Assembly (NCBI GenBank): GCA_025989215.1
Contig: JAPDNP010000011.1
Coordinates: 1-38,656 of the forward strand
Source of the DNA: Neisseriaceae bacterium JH1-16
GTDB taxonomy: Bacteria; Pseudomonadota; Gammaproteobacteria; Burkholderiales; Chromobacteriaceae
Direction: 5' to 3'
DNA length: 38,656 nt
The position numbers were made by a program, and so were the translations under genes. This document shows, piece by piece, positions 1-8,448 of the stretch. A model generated the notes under the pieces. The model worked only from the letters and a program-made list of their open reading frames with translations. It had not been told where the DNA came from and searched no databases. Position 1 is the first letter of the stretch. Each line of letters begins with the position of its first letter.

Positions 1-119
1 ATGTCTGGCGGCCATAGCGAGGTGGGACCACGCCTTCCCATCCCGAACAGGACCGTGAAACGCCTCCGCGCCGATGATAGTGTGGCATTCGCCATGTGAA
101 AGTAGGTCACCGCCAGACT
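1..119 (+). rRNA. rrf: 5S ribosomal RNA
   Basis: The sequence has the usual proteobacterial 5S pattern, including the CCCATCCCGAACAG block (positions 38-51) and the GATGATAGTG block (about 73-82). The 5' strand GTCTGGCGG at 3-11 pairs with CCGCCAGAC at 110-118, forming helix I and fixing both ends to within a base or two. It is the last gene of an rRNA operon that begins left of the window and is read on the plus strand, followed at once by a terminator. Confidence 0.96.
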
Positions 120-129
120 CCCCACAATC

Positions 130-165
130 AGCCCCAGCTCAACCGAGCTGGGGCTTTGTGCTTTT
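130..165 (+). terminator. rRNA operon terminator
   Basis: An 11-bp perfect stem, AGCCCCAGCTC at 130-140 and its complement at 145-155, closes over a 4-base loop and is followed by the U-rich tail TTGTGCTTTT. It lies 11 bases after the 5S gene, as expected for the factor-independent terminator of the rRNA operon. Confidence 0.93.
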
Positions 166-220
166 GGCTCGCAGAGCACCGGCCTCCCGGGGCCGGCGAG
201 TAGCAATCCACTGCGCCGTT

Positions 221-463
221 TCAGTCGGACGGGCCACGACTCTCCATGGGGTCAACGGGAACGCGGATGTGGATACGCAGGCGGACCGGTTCCGAGAGCA
301 GTACCGGTATGAACAGTTCGTCCGTCACGGCTAGCGATGCCAGGGCCTGCAGCTTCGCTGCCAACTGGTGGCGCTCACTCTGGCCAAGCCCCTTAAGCTC
401 CTTGATCACACCGGCTTCGTCTTGCTGCATGGTACTCAGCAGCGCATCTACTGAGAGCTCCAT
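221..463 (-). CDS. Unrecognised 80-residue protein
   Basis: I do not recognise this protein. It starts MELSVDALLSTMQQ and is predicted mainly helical, with charged residues in the middle and a proline-rich, basic C-terminus. It has no signal peptide, membrane segment or Cys/His cluster. The case for a real gene is the ribosome binding site: the minus strand reads AGGAGGGGG at about 472-480, eight bases before the ATG at 461-463. It points towards the end of the rRNA operon and stands alone, with a 400-base gene-poor stretch upstream. The reading frame is short, so a chance frame is possible, but such a strong Shine-Dalgarno makes that less likely. Confidence 0.6.
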   Translation of the reverse strand: MELSVDALLSTMQQDEAGVIKELKGLGQSERHQLAAKLQALASLAVTDELFIPVLLSEPVRLRIHIRVPVDPMESRGPSD

Positions 464-482
464 TTTTTATTCCCCCTCCTAG

Positions 483-785
483 TGTTTCTCCATCGCAGTG
501 GTAAAGCCGACAGCATGTGATATGGACGGTCTTACCGGTTTCTATTTGAGTAGTGTAGAGCAGTTTCCCGATGGGGCCGGCCGGTTGTTCTCTGTCGAAG
601 TTTTGCGGCTGCTACCCTGTCGAATCGGTACAAGTTATTGATCCGATGTATTTATTGTTTTGATCTGAAATTACAGGTAAGTTAATGCTAAATGGAAGGT
701 CGCCGAGTTTCGCCCAAATTGTGGGCATTTATGGCGCAATGCATATGCCATGTCGAATGGCCAGGATTTGACTACGGGGTTGTCG
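483..785. other. Gene-poor intergenic stretch
   Basis: This stretch is richer in A and T than its surroundings, especially at 620-700. I see no convincing protein gene, tRNA or known RNA family. It probably carries the promoter of the minus-strand 80-residue gene and of any transcript covering the small frame at 803-841, but no promoter matched well enough to place. Confidence 0.4.
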
Positions 786-802
786 AAGGAGGTGGAGGTT
801 TT

Positions 803-841
803 ATGTGGAACGGCCCTGCCCCGATTGTGCTGCCCGATTAG
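803..841 (+). CDS. Possible 12-residue microprotein
   Basis: The frame encodes MWNGPAPIVLPD and ends with TAG. It is preceded by an almost ideal ribosome binding site: AAGGAGGT at 786-793, with a second GGAGG at 794-798. It is followed 10 bases later by a strong terminator at 852-884. Together these look like a complete tiny transcription unit. The peptide does not match a family I can name. The leading Met-Trp recalls PqqA and other peptide precursors, but it lacks the Glu/Tyr pair of PqqA and no maturation enzyme lies nearby. Without conservation data this remains a candidate. Confidence 0.35.
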   Translation: MWNGPAPIVLPD

Positions 842-851
842 ATCATTACAC

Positions 852-884
852 GAAAAAGCCCGTCTCACCGAGGCGGGCTTTTTC
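852..884. terminator. Bidirectional terminator
   Basis: A 15-bp stem (852-866 with 870-884, one G-T wobble) carries five A residues on one side and five T residues on the other, so it can end transcription in both directions. On the minus strand it terminates the chemotaxis gene; on the plus strand it follows the small frame at 803-841. Confidence 0.88.
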
Positions 885-903
885 CTGGCTGTCACCATGT
901 GGA

Positions 904-2886
904 TTACAGTCGGAACCGCCCGATCAGCCGCTCCATCTCGTCGGCGAGCTTGCGCAGGCCCTCTGTGTCGTCGTGGGCACTCTGCACTGCGTGGTCGGTC
1001 TGCTGCACCATGCCATGGATCTGTTCAATGTGGTGGGCGATCTCCTGGCTGGCGCTCGATTGCTCGGCAGTGGCGGAGGCAATGTCGCCGATACTGGCGA
1101 CCACCTGACGGGTGTTGTCGCGGATCTGCGAGATCGAGCCGGCGGCTTGGCTCGCCAGGTTGACCCCGTGATCGACCTGCTGCAACGCTGCATCCATATT
1201 GCCGCTGGCCTGACGCGACTCCTGTTGAACCGCGGTGATCATGTTGCCGATCTCGACGGTGGCACGGGTGGTGCGTTCGGCCAACTTGCGCACCTCGTCG
1301 GCGACCACGGCGAAGCCGCGGCCCTGCTCGCCGGCGCGGGCCGCCTCGATGGCGGCATTGAGGGCGAGCAGATTGGTCTGGTCGGCGATGTCCTTGATCA
1401 CGCTGACGATGCTGCTGATCTGTTGCGAGCGGTCTTCCAGGCCGTTCAGGACGGTGGCCAACGCGCGGATGGTGTCGGCGATGCGGGCGATCTCGTGGGC
1501 ACTGGCTTCGACGTCACCGGCGACATGCTCGGACAGCTGGCCGGCATCGCGCGCCAATGTTTCTGCATTGCGTGCCGAGTCGGCGATCTGGCTGACGCTG
1601 ACCGATAGCTGTTCGATGCTGGCGGCCGTGGCATTGGCGGCTTCGGCCTGATGGTTGGAGCTCTGGCGGATTTGTTCGACTCGGGCCATCAGCTGGTTGC
1701 TGGCTTGCTGTACTCCTTGGCCGTGGCCGCGCACGTCGAGCATCATGCTGCGCAGCGAGCCGAGGAAGCGGTTGAAGGCGCCTGCGGCGGTGCCAATCTC
1801 GTCGCGGCTGGCGATCGCCAGTGATTGGGTCAGATCACCACTGCCGTGCGACAGGTCGGTCATCGCTCCCTGCAGCGTGCCGAGCGGCTTGAGCAGTACG
1901 CTCAACAACAGGCCGAGCAGCACGACGATCAGTAGCAGCAGTCCGACGCTGACCAGTGCCGCCTTGAAGCTGGCTGCGCGGGCATCGGCGAACACCGCGT
2001 CGAGTGGAATCGACAACTGGGCGGCCCAGGGGCTGGGCGTATCGCCGATGCGGATCGGCAGGATGAAATGGCGGAAGCCGTCGGCGCTGTCGTAGCTGAG
2101 GCTTTGCCCAGCGGCGATGGCCGCCTTGGCATTGGCCGGGAGACTCGCATCCGGTTTGCCGATTGCGTGGGCGTCGCGTCCGGCCAGCAGCAGGCCATGG
2201 TTGGAGTAGAGAGACAGGTAGCCGCTATCGTACGGGCGGATTGCGCTGGCCATCGTCTGTAGCTCGGACAGTGCCAGATCGCAGCCGGCGACACCGACGG
2301 CGGCGCCGCTCACGATCAGCGGAAACGACACGGTGCCCATCAGTATCTTGATGTCGTCGTCGATGTAGGGCTCGGTCAGGATCGGCTTGCCGGTGCGCTT
2401 GGGCTTGGCGTAGTACTCGCTGCTATCGGCGCCTTCGGCGCCCCATACCACGTCGATCTTGCCGTTCTTGTTGTACCAATAGACACCAGCGCGGCCCTGC
2501 TTGTCATTGTTGGGCTGGCCGGCCAGCGCGGCGTCGCGGCCGTCGAAGGCATTCGGCTCCCAGAGTACGAAATAGCCGACAGCGTTGGGGTTGGTCGGCG
2601 TCTGGCGTTTGACAATGGCAGAGAGCAGCGCCCGGGCGTTGGCCGGCTGCTGTTGTTGCAGCGCGATGGCGCTTTCGGCCAGGCTTTCGGTGGAGAAGTA
2701 GGCTTGCTCGAGACGGCGTTGAACCTGGTCGGCGGCGAGGCGTGCCTGCTGTTGCGCAGAGGCAAGCGCGGCGTCTTCGGCCTGCTGGTAGCCGAGATAG
2801 GTGTTCAGACCGATCAGTCCGGCAAAGCCGATCAGGATCAGTAGCCCGCTGCCGAGCAGGATCTTGCTGCGTATGCTGTGCACCAT
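904..2886 (-). CDS. Methyl-accepting chemotaxis protein (Cache-HAMP-MA)
   Basis: A 660-residue transmembrane chemoreceptor that senses a ligand outside the inner membrane and controls CheA through CheW. The order is: membrane segment at about residues 9-30; periplasmic ligand-binding domain of about 275 residues, probably double Cache; second membrane segment at about 309-332; HAMP domain to about 385; long coiled-coil signalling domain to the end. The conserved hairpin tip is clear, with the stretches [19 protein letters not shown] and [18 protein letters not shown]. There is no C-terminal pentapeptide for CheR tethering. The ATG at 2884-2886 has only a weak AGAG ahead of it, but no better in-frame start exists. 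The ligand cannot be told from sequence. The gene is monocistronic, with its own promoter and terminator, and codes for one copy of the TTCGGCCAAC motif (1276-1285). Confidence 0.94.
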   Translation of the reverse strand: MVHSIRSKILLGSGLLILIGFAGLIGLNTYLGYQQAEDAALASAQQQARLAADQVQRRLEQAYFSTESLAESAIALQQQQPANARALLSAIVKRQTPTNPNAVGYFVLWEPNAFDGRDAALAGQPNNDKQGRAGVYWYNKNGKIDVVWGAEGADSSEYYAKPKRTGKPILTEPYIDDDIKILMGTVSFPLIVSGAAVGVAGCDLALSELQTMASAIRPYDSGYLSLYSNHGLLLAGRDAHAIGKPDASLPANAKAAIAAGQSLSYDSADGFRHFILPIRIGDTPSPWAAQLSIPLDAVFADARAASFKAALVSVGLLLLIVVLLGLLLSVLLKPLGTLQGAMTDLSHGSGDLTQSLAIASRDEIGTAAGAFNRFLGSLRSMMLDVRGHGQGVQQASNQLMARVEQIRQSSNHQAEAANATAASIEQLSVSVSQIADSARNAETLARDAGQLSEHVAGDVEASAHEIARIADTIRALATVLNGLEDRSQQISSIVSVIKDIADQTNLLALNAAIEAARAGEQGRGFAVVADEVRKLAERTTRATVEIGNMITAVQQESRQASGNMDAALQQVDHGVNLASQAAGSISQIRDNTRQVVASIGDIASATAEQSSASQEIAHHIEQIHGMVQQTDHAVQSAHDDTEGLRKLADEMERLIGRFRL

Positions 2887-2951
2887 CTGATGGGTTCTCT
2901 TTGTTTGATTTATTTGACGCCCTGTGGGCGATTTCTCCCTTGTTGTGCTCG

Positions 2952-2980
2952 ATTAGAATGTCATGCGACCGAAATCGCAA
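2952..2980 (-). promoter_or_regulatory. Predicted sigma-70 promoter of the chemoreceptor
   Basis: On the minus strand a -35 box TTGCGA (2975-2980) and a -10 box TCTAAT (2952-2957) are separated by exactly 17 bases. Transcription would start near 2945, leaving a leader of about 60 bases before the chemoreceptor ATG. This is a match by eye only. Confidence 0.5.
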
Positions 2981-3000
2981 GCGTAGCCAATGGTTTGATT

Positions 3001-3037
3001 GAAAAAAACGGCCAACCGTCGGAAACGGTTGGCCGTT
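3001..3037 (-). terminator. murA terminator with GGCCAAC/GTTGGCC stem
   Basis: A perfect 13-bp stem (3007-3019 with 3025-3037, 5-base loop) followed on the minus strand by seven T residues forms a strong terminator just after murA. Its arms contain GGCCAAC and GTTGGCC, the core of the dispersed 10-base motif found through the window, matching 8 of its 10 positions. Confidence 0.93.
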
Positions 3038-3059
3038 ATGTCGAAAAAATCAAACAGTC

Positions 3060-4567
<1,508 letters not shown>

Positions 4568-4613
4568 GTCAGTCGAATCCAAAAATTGAGAAAACCTTGA
4601 GCCAGCCAGATGA

Positions 4614-5369
4614 TCAATGGCGTAGCTTGTAGCCGGTCTTGATCATCCACAAGGCCAGGGTGGCCAGTGCGACGAAGCTTGCGCCGACCACGCCGAGCGA
4701 CAGCCAGGGGCTGATGTCGGCCTGGCCGAAGAAGCCGTAGCGGAAACCGTCGATCATGTAGAACACCGGATTGGCGTGGCTGGCCGCATACCAGATCGGT
4801 GGCAGGCTGTTGATCGAATAGAACACGCCGGACAGGAAGGTCAGCGGCATGATCAGGAAGTTCTGGAACGCCGCCAGCTGGTCGAACTTTTCCGCCCAGA
4901 TGCCGGCGATGATGCCGAGCGTGCCGAGTACGCCGCAGCCGAGCAGGCCGAAGGCCAGTGCCCACAGCGGCTCGGCCGGCAGTGGCAGGCCAAACCAGGC
5001 GGTGACCACCAGCACGCCCAGGCCGACCAATAGGCCGCGGCAGACGGCCGCTAGCAAGTAGGCGGCGAAGAACTCCAGCGCGCCAAGCGGCGGCAGCAGG
5101 ATGAACACGATATTGCCGGTGATCTTCGACTGGATCAGGCTGGACGAGCCGTTGGCGAACGCATTCTGCGCCATCGACATCATTGCCAAGCCCGGAATCA
5201 GGAAGGCGGTGTAGCTGACGCCGGGATAGGCGTCGACATGGCTGCGTAGCACGTGCGAGAAGATCAACTGGTACATCAGCGCGGTCAGCACTGGTGCCGA
5301 CACCGTCTGGAACGCTACCTTCCAGAAGCGCAGTACTTCCTTCTTGAACAGGGTATAGAAGCCGTTCAT
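4614..5369 (-). CDS. ABC-2 type transporter permease (YadH-like)
   Basis: Inner-membrane permease of 251 residues with six predicted membrane segments, of the ABC-2 exporter type related to E. coli YadH. Typical features are the N-terminal FYTLFKKEVLRFW region, the hydrophobic block around the FLIPGLAMMSM stretch and a second block around FLSGVFYSINSLP. Its ATG (5367-5369) overlaps the stop of the upstream ATPase gene by one base, so the two are translationally coupled subunits. The substrate of this family is not established; the position between ibaG and the ATPase in an envelope cluster fits a lipid or envelope substrate, which is inference. Confidence 0.92.
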   Translation of the reverse strand: MNGFYTLFKKEVLRFWKVAFQTVSAPVLTALMYQLIFSHVLRSHVDAYPGVSYTAFLIPGLAMMSMAQNAFANGSSSLIQSKITGNIVFILLPPLGALEFFAAYLLAAVCRGLLVGLGVLVVTAWFGLPLPAEPLWALAFGLLGCGVLGTLGIIAGIWAEKFDQLAAFQNFLIMPLTFLSGVFYSINSLPPIWYAASHANPVFYMIDGFRYGFFGQADISPWLSLGVVGASFVALATLALWMIKTGYKLRH

Positions 5370-6271
5370 TACACCTGCTCCCCGTTCATCATCGATACGA
5401 ATACATGTTCCAGGTCGGTCTCCAGCATCGACAGCTCGCGAATCTCCAAGCCGGCATTGCGCAGCGTGGCCAGTACGCCCTCCAGATCGGCCAGCGATGG
5501 CAGCGTCAGTACTAGGCGGCCATCTTCATTGCGGCTGTGCAGGGGAGCCAGCGCCGTCGGCAGCTCGCCGGACAGCTTCAGTGCCACCTCACGCTTGGCC
5601 GCACGCGCCAGCAGCGTGTCCTTGTCTTCCAGCGCGACCAGCCGGCCGCGCTTGAGCATGGCGATGCGGCTACACAGCGTTTCGGCTTCTTCCAGGTAAT
5701 GGGTGGTCAGCACGATGGTGTGACCGGCGTCGTTCAGTTCCTGGACGAAGTCCCACAGGCTCTGGCGCAATTCGACGTCGACCCCGGCGGTCGGCTCGTC
5801 GAGCACGATCACCGGCGGGCGGTGTACCAGCGCCTGCGCCACCATCACCCGGCGCTTCATGCCGCCGGACAGCGCGCGCATATTGGCGTTGGCCTTCTCG
5901 GTCAGACCAAGCTTGAACAGCAGCTCATCGATCCAGGCGTCGTTACGGCGCAGACCGAAGTAGCCGGACTGGAACTGCAGCGCTTCACGCACGGTAAAGA
6001 ACGGGTCGAACACCAGTTCCTGCGGCACGACGCCGAGGCTCATGCGCGCATCGCGTGCCGCCGCCACGGTGTCGTGGCCCATGATGCGGATCTGGCCGCG
6101 GTCTTGGCGGGCCAGTCCGGCCAGCGCCGAAATCAGCGTGGTCTTGCCGGCGCCGTTCGGGCCGAGCAGCGCGAAGAATTCGCCCTGTTCGACGTTGAAG
6201 CTGACGGAATCGAGCGCCTGCAGTGCGCCATAGCGCTTGCTGACGCCGTCGATCGAAATGGCACTGGTCAT
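5369..6271 (-). CDS. ABC-2 type transporter ATP-binding protein (YadG-like)
   Basis: A 300-residue ATPase that powers the YadH-like permease encoded next. The Walker A motif GPNGAGKTT starts near residue 37, the signature LSGGMKRRV and Walker B VIVLDEP follow in order, and the H-loop is in VLTTHYLEEAE. The C-terminal extension is typical of the drug/lipid exporter (DRA-like) branch. It is the first gene of a minus-strand run ATPase-permease-ibaG-murA. The start at 6269-6271 has only a poor Shine-Dalgarno. The divergence point of this run against tetR at 6325 is unusual: tetR is on the same strand and ends 53 bases upstream, so read-through from tetR is possible. Confidence 0.93.
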   Translation of the reverse strand: MTSAISIDGVSKRYGALQALDSVSFNVEQGEFFALLGPNGAGKTTLISALAGLARQDRGQIRIMGHDTVAAARDARMSLGVVPQELVFDPFFTVREALQFQSGYFGLRRNDAWIDELLFKLGLTEKANANMRALSGGMKRRVMVAQALVHRPPVIVLDEPTAGVDVELRQSLWDFVQELNDAGHTIVLTTHYLEEAETLCSRIAMLKRGRLVALEDKDTLLARAAKREVALKLSGELPTALAPLHSRNEDGRLVLTLPSLADLEGVLATLRNAGLEIRELSMLETDLEHVFVSMMNGEQV

Positions 6272-6324
6272 GCGATGGGGGAATTGAGGCGGAAAAGGTC
6301 GGGAGTATAGCGCTTGTTGCTGTT

Positions 6325-6966
6325 TTAGTCAGTAGTGCCGTGCCAGCTGCCGGGTCGGAAAACCCCAGAAAAATAAGGGCTTAATAGTCGTTCGGCGTCG
6401 CGTGCCAGGTCGAGCGCCTCGGGGCGCAGCAGCCATACCTCGACCAGGCCACGCAACTGGCCCTGCAGGCTAAGGGCGGCCATGTAAGGGTCGATGCCGG
6501 GCATCAATTCGCCACAGTCGGCGGCGTATTCGAAAAGACGTTGGAATCGCTGGTGATTTTCTCGAAGCCATTCGGCATTGGCGAGGTGCGCCAATTCCAT
6601 CTCGCCGACGTATTCGCAGCGCAGGTGCAGGATGCCGACGATGCGGGTGAGCTTGGGGATGGTGCAGATGGCGTACAGCATCTCGCAGCAATGGCGCCAC
6701 AGCGTCTGAGCAGGAGCGGCGCGCGCCTCTTCGCATAGGCGGCGGTGCATCTCGTCGATTTCCGGTTGGACCAGGTCGCACATGGCGTTGAACAGGTCGG
6801 CCTTGTTGGCGAAGTGCCAGTAGATCGCGCCGCGGGTGACGCCGGCGGCCTGTGCGATATCGGCCAGCGAGGTACGACTAACCCCCTTCTCCCAGAACAA
6901 TACCTGGGCGGTTTCAAGCAGTTGCAGCCGGGTCTGTTCGGCTTCTTCGCGGGTGCGGCGTACCAT
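6325..6966 (-). CDS. TetR/AcrR-family repressor of the RND efflux operon
   Basis: A 213-residue DNA-binding repressor. The N-terminal helix-turn-helix runs through SRTSLADIAQAAGVTRGAIY followed by WHFANKADLF, the classic TetR signature at about residues 30-58. The rest matches the AcrR/MexR-type ligand-binding domain that senses efflux substrates. It is divergent from acrA, with 276 bases between the start codons, and a 36-bp palindrome in that gap closely resembles the E. coli AcrR operator. It therefore almost certainly represses the efflux operon and probably itself. The inducing ligand cannot be told. Confidence 0.93.
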   Translation of the reverse strand: MVRRTREEAEQTRLQLLETAQVLFWEKGVSRTSLADIAQAAGVTRGAIYWHFANKADLFNAMCDLVQPEIDEMHRRLCEEARAAPAQTLWRHCCEMLYAICTIPKLTRIVGILHLRCEYVGEMELAHLANAEWLRENHQRFQRLFEYAADCGELMPGIDPYMAALSLQGQLRGLVEVWLLRPEALDLARDAERLLSPYFSGVFRPGSWHGTTD

Positions 6967-7018
6967 GATTTTCTCGGTGGGTCAGATGGCGATCAGGCGA
7001 AATAGAGAAGTCGCGAAT

Positions 7019-7048
7019 TTAATAGCGATGGTCGTTTGGCAAGATCAA
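7019..7048 (-). promoter_or_regulatory. Possible tetR promoter
   Basis: On the minus strand, TTGATC (7043-7048) and TATTAA (7019-7024) are spaced by 18 bases, giving a start near 7012 and a leader of about 45 bases before tetR. The spacing is one base from ideal. The palindromic operator lies just upstream of it. Confidence 0.4.
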
Positions 7049-7083
7049 CAATCTACAATTATTTTTTAAACTGACACGTTGGC

Positions 7084-7119
7084 GCATTTTACATACGTAC
7101 ATGAATGTATGTAAAATGC
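7084..7119. promoter_or_regulatory. AcrR-type palindromic operator
   Basis: The 13-base arms GCATTTTACATAC (7084-7096) and GTATGTAAAATGC (7107-7119) are perfect complements around a 10-base centre. The inner TACATAC ... GTATGTA pattern is essentially that of the known AcrR operator of E. coli, TACATACATT ... AATGTATGTA. It lies between the divergent tetR and acrA genes, so it is the expected binding site of the repressor encoded at 6325-6966. Confidence 0.85.
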
Positions 7120-7242
7120 CAAGCTCGAATTTGCGCGCACCGTGCACCCTGATGTCATTGCTATTGACGTATCATGGCAGTCAAATTCACACGTCATCGC
7201 AGCAACTACAAAAGACTTACCTCAAATCAAGGAGCACAAGTG

Positions 7243-8430
7243 GTGAACTCCGCATTTCATTCTACCCGTCGTTTCGGCCAACTGGGCCTGGCGCTGACGG
7301 TGACTGCCGCGCTGGCTGCCTGCGGCAAGCCCGCGCCCAAGATGCAACAGCCGCCGGTGCCGGTCAGCGTGGTGACCGTTCAGTCGCAGAATGTGCCGGT
7401 CAATTACGAGTTCGTCGGCCAGGCCAACGGCTACCGCCAGGTACAGGTGCGCGCCCGGGTCGGCGGCATCCTGCTCAAGCGGGTCTATACCGAAGGCCGC
7501 CCGGTCAAAGAGGGCGACCTGTTGTTCCAGATCGATCCGGCGCCTTACCAGGCCACCTACGATAACGCCAAGGCCTCGCTCGGTGTCGAGGAGGCGAAGC
7601 TGACCAACGCCAAGCAGAACTACGACCGGGTGATTCCGCTGTTCAAGGAAAACGCCGTCAGTCAGAAAGACCGCGACGATGCGGTGGCCTCGTACCAGTC
7701 GGCGCTGGCTTCGGTCGCGGCGGCCCGTGCCACGCTGCAGAACGCCAAGATCAACCTCGACTACACCCGCGTCACCGCACCGATCACCGGCATGACCAGC
7801 AAGGAAGCGGTGTCCGAAGGCAGCCTGATCTCGGTCACCAACGATGGCAGCCTGTTGACCACCGTCTCGCAGCTCGACCCGATCTACGTCAACTTCAGCG
7901 TGTCCGATAACGACATGCTGCGGGTGCGCAAGCTCCAGCAGAGTGGCCAGCTGAAGCTGGTCGAACCGAACAAATTGAGTGTGCGCCTGAAGCTGTCCGA
8001 CGGCAGCGAGTACAGCAAGACCGGCTCGCTCAATTTCACCGACAACCTCATCGATACCGCTACCGGCACGGTGAGCTCGCGTGCGCTGTTCCCGAACGGC
8101 AAGGGGCAGATCCTGCCGGGCCAGTTCGTGCGGGTGGTGATCGACGGCGTGGTCCGCACCAATGCGCTGCAGGTGCCACAGAAGGCGGTGTTCAGCTCGC
8201 AACAAGGCAAGATGGTGTGGGTGGTTGGCCAGGACAACAAGGCCACCCCGACGCCGATCGAGACCGCCGACGAGGTCGGCCACAACGTGATCGTCGACAA
8301 GGGCCTGAAGGCGGGTGACCGGGTGGTGATCGACAACCTGATCAAGCTGCGCCCGGGCGCGATGGTGAAACCAGAAGCGGCCAAGCTGGAGACGGCGAAT
8401 GCCGCCGCCCCGGCTCCGGCCGCGCACTGA
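7243..8430 (+). CDS. acrA: RND efflux periplasmic adaptor (AcrA/MexA family)
   Basis: Membrane-fusion lipoprotein that bridges the inner-membrane pump and the outer-membrane channel. I use the GTG at 7243, eight bases after AAGGAG (7229-7234); a tandem GTG at 7240 is an alternative. The signal peptide ends in a lipobox with LAAC, lipidated cysteine about residue 27. The lipoyl/barrel-sandwich halves surround a helical hairpin (about residues 95-165), followed by the beta-barrel and membrane-proximal domains, total 395 residues. It is first in an acrA-acrB-oprM operon, 18 bases ahead of acrB, and controlled from the operator at 7084-7119. One 10-base motif copy is at 7273-7282. Confidence 0.95.
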   Translation: MNSAFHSTRRFGQLGLALTVTAALAACGKPAPKMQQPPVPVSVVTVQSQNVPVNYEFVGQANGYRQVQVRARVGGILLKRVYTEGRPVKEGDLLFQIDPAPYQATYDNAKASLGVEEAKLTNAKQNYDRVIPLFKENAVSQKDRDDAVASYQSALASVAAARATLQNAKINLDYTRVTAPITGMTSKEAVSEGSLISVTNDGSLLTTVSQLDPIYVNFSVSDNDMLRVRKLQQSGQLKLVEPNKLSVRLKLSDGSEYSKTGSLNFTDNLIDTATGTVSSRALFPNGKGQILPGQFVRVVIDGVVRTNALQVPQKAVFSSQQGKMVWVVGQDNKATPTPIETADEVGHNVIVDKGLKAGDRVVIDNLIKLRPGAMVKPEAAKLETANAAAPAPAAH

Positions 8431-8448
8431 TAGCGGGAGACAGACACT

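Noticed and set aside
750-1163. 137-codon frame starting at 750
   Set aside because: It would read through the strong terminator at 852-884 and then antisense to the chemoreceptor; the local signals support the short frame at 803-841 instead.
2504-2980. Frame upstream of chemoreceptor start suggesting an extended protein
   Set aside because: It is in a different reading frame from the chemoreceptor and has no family features.
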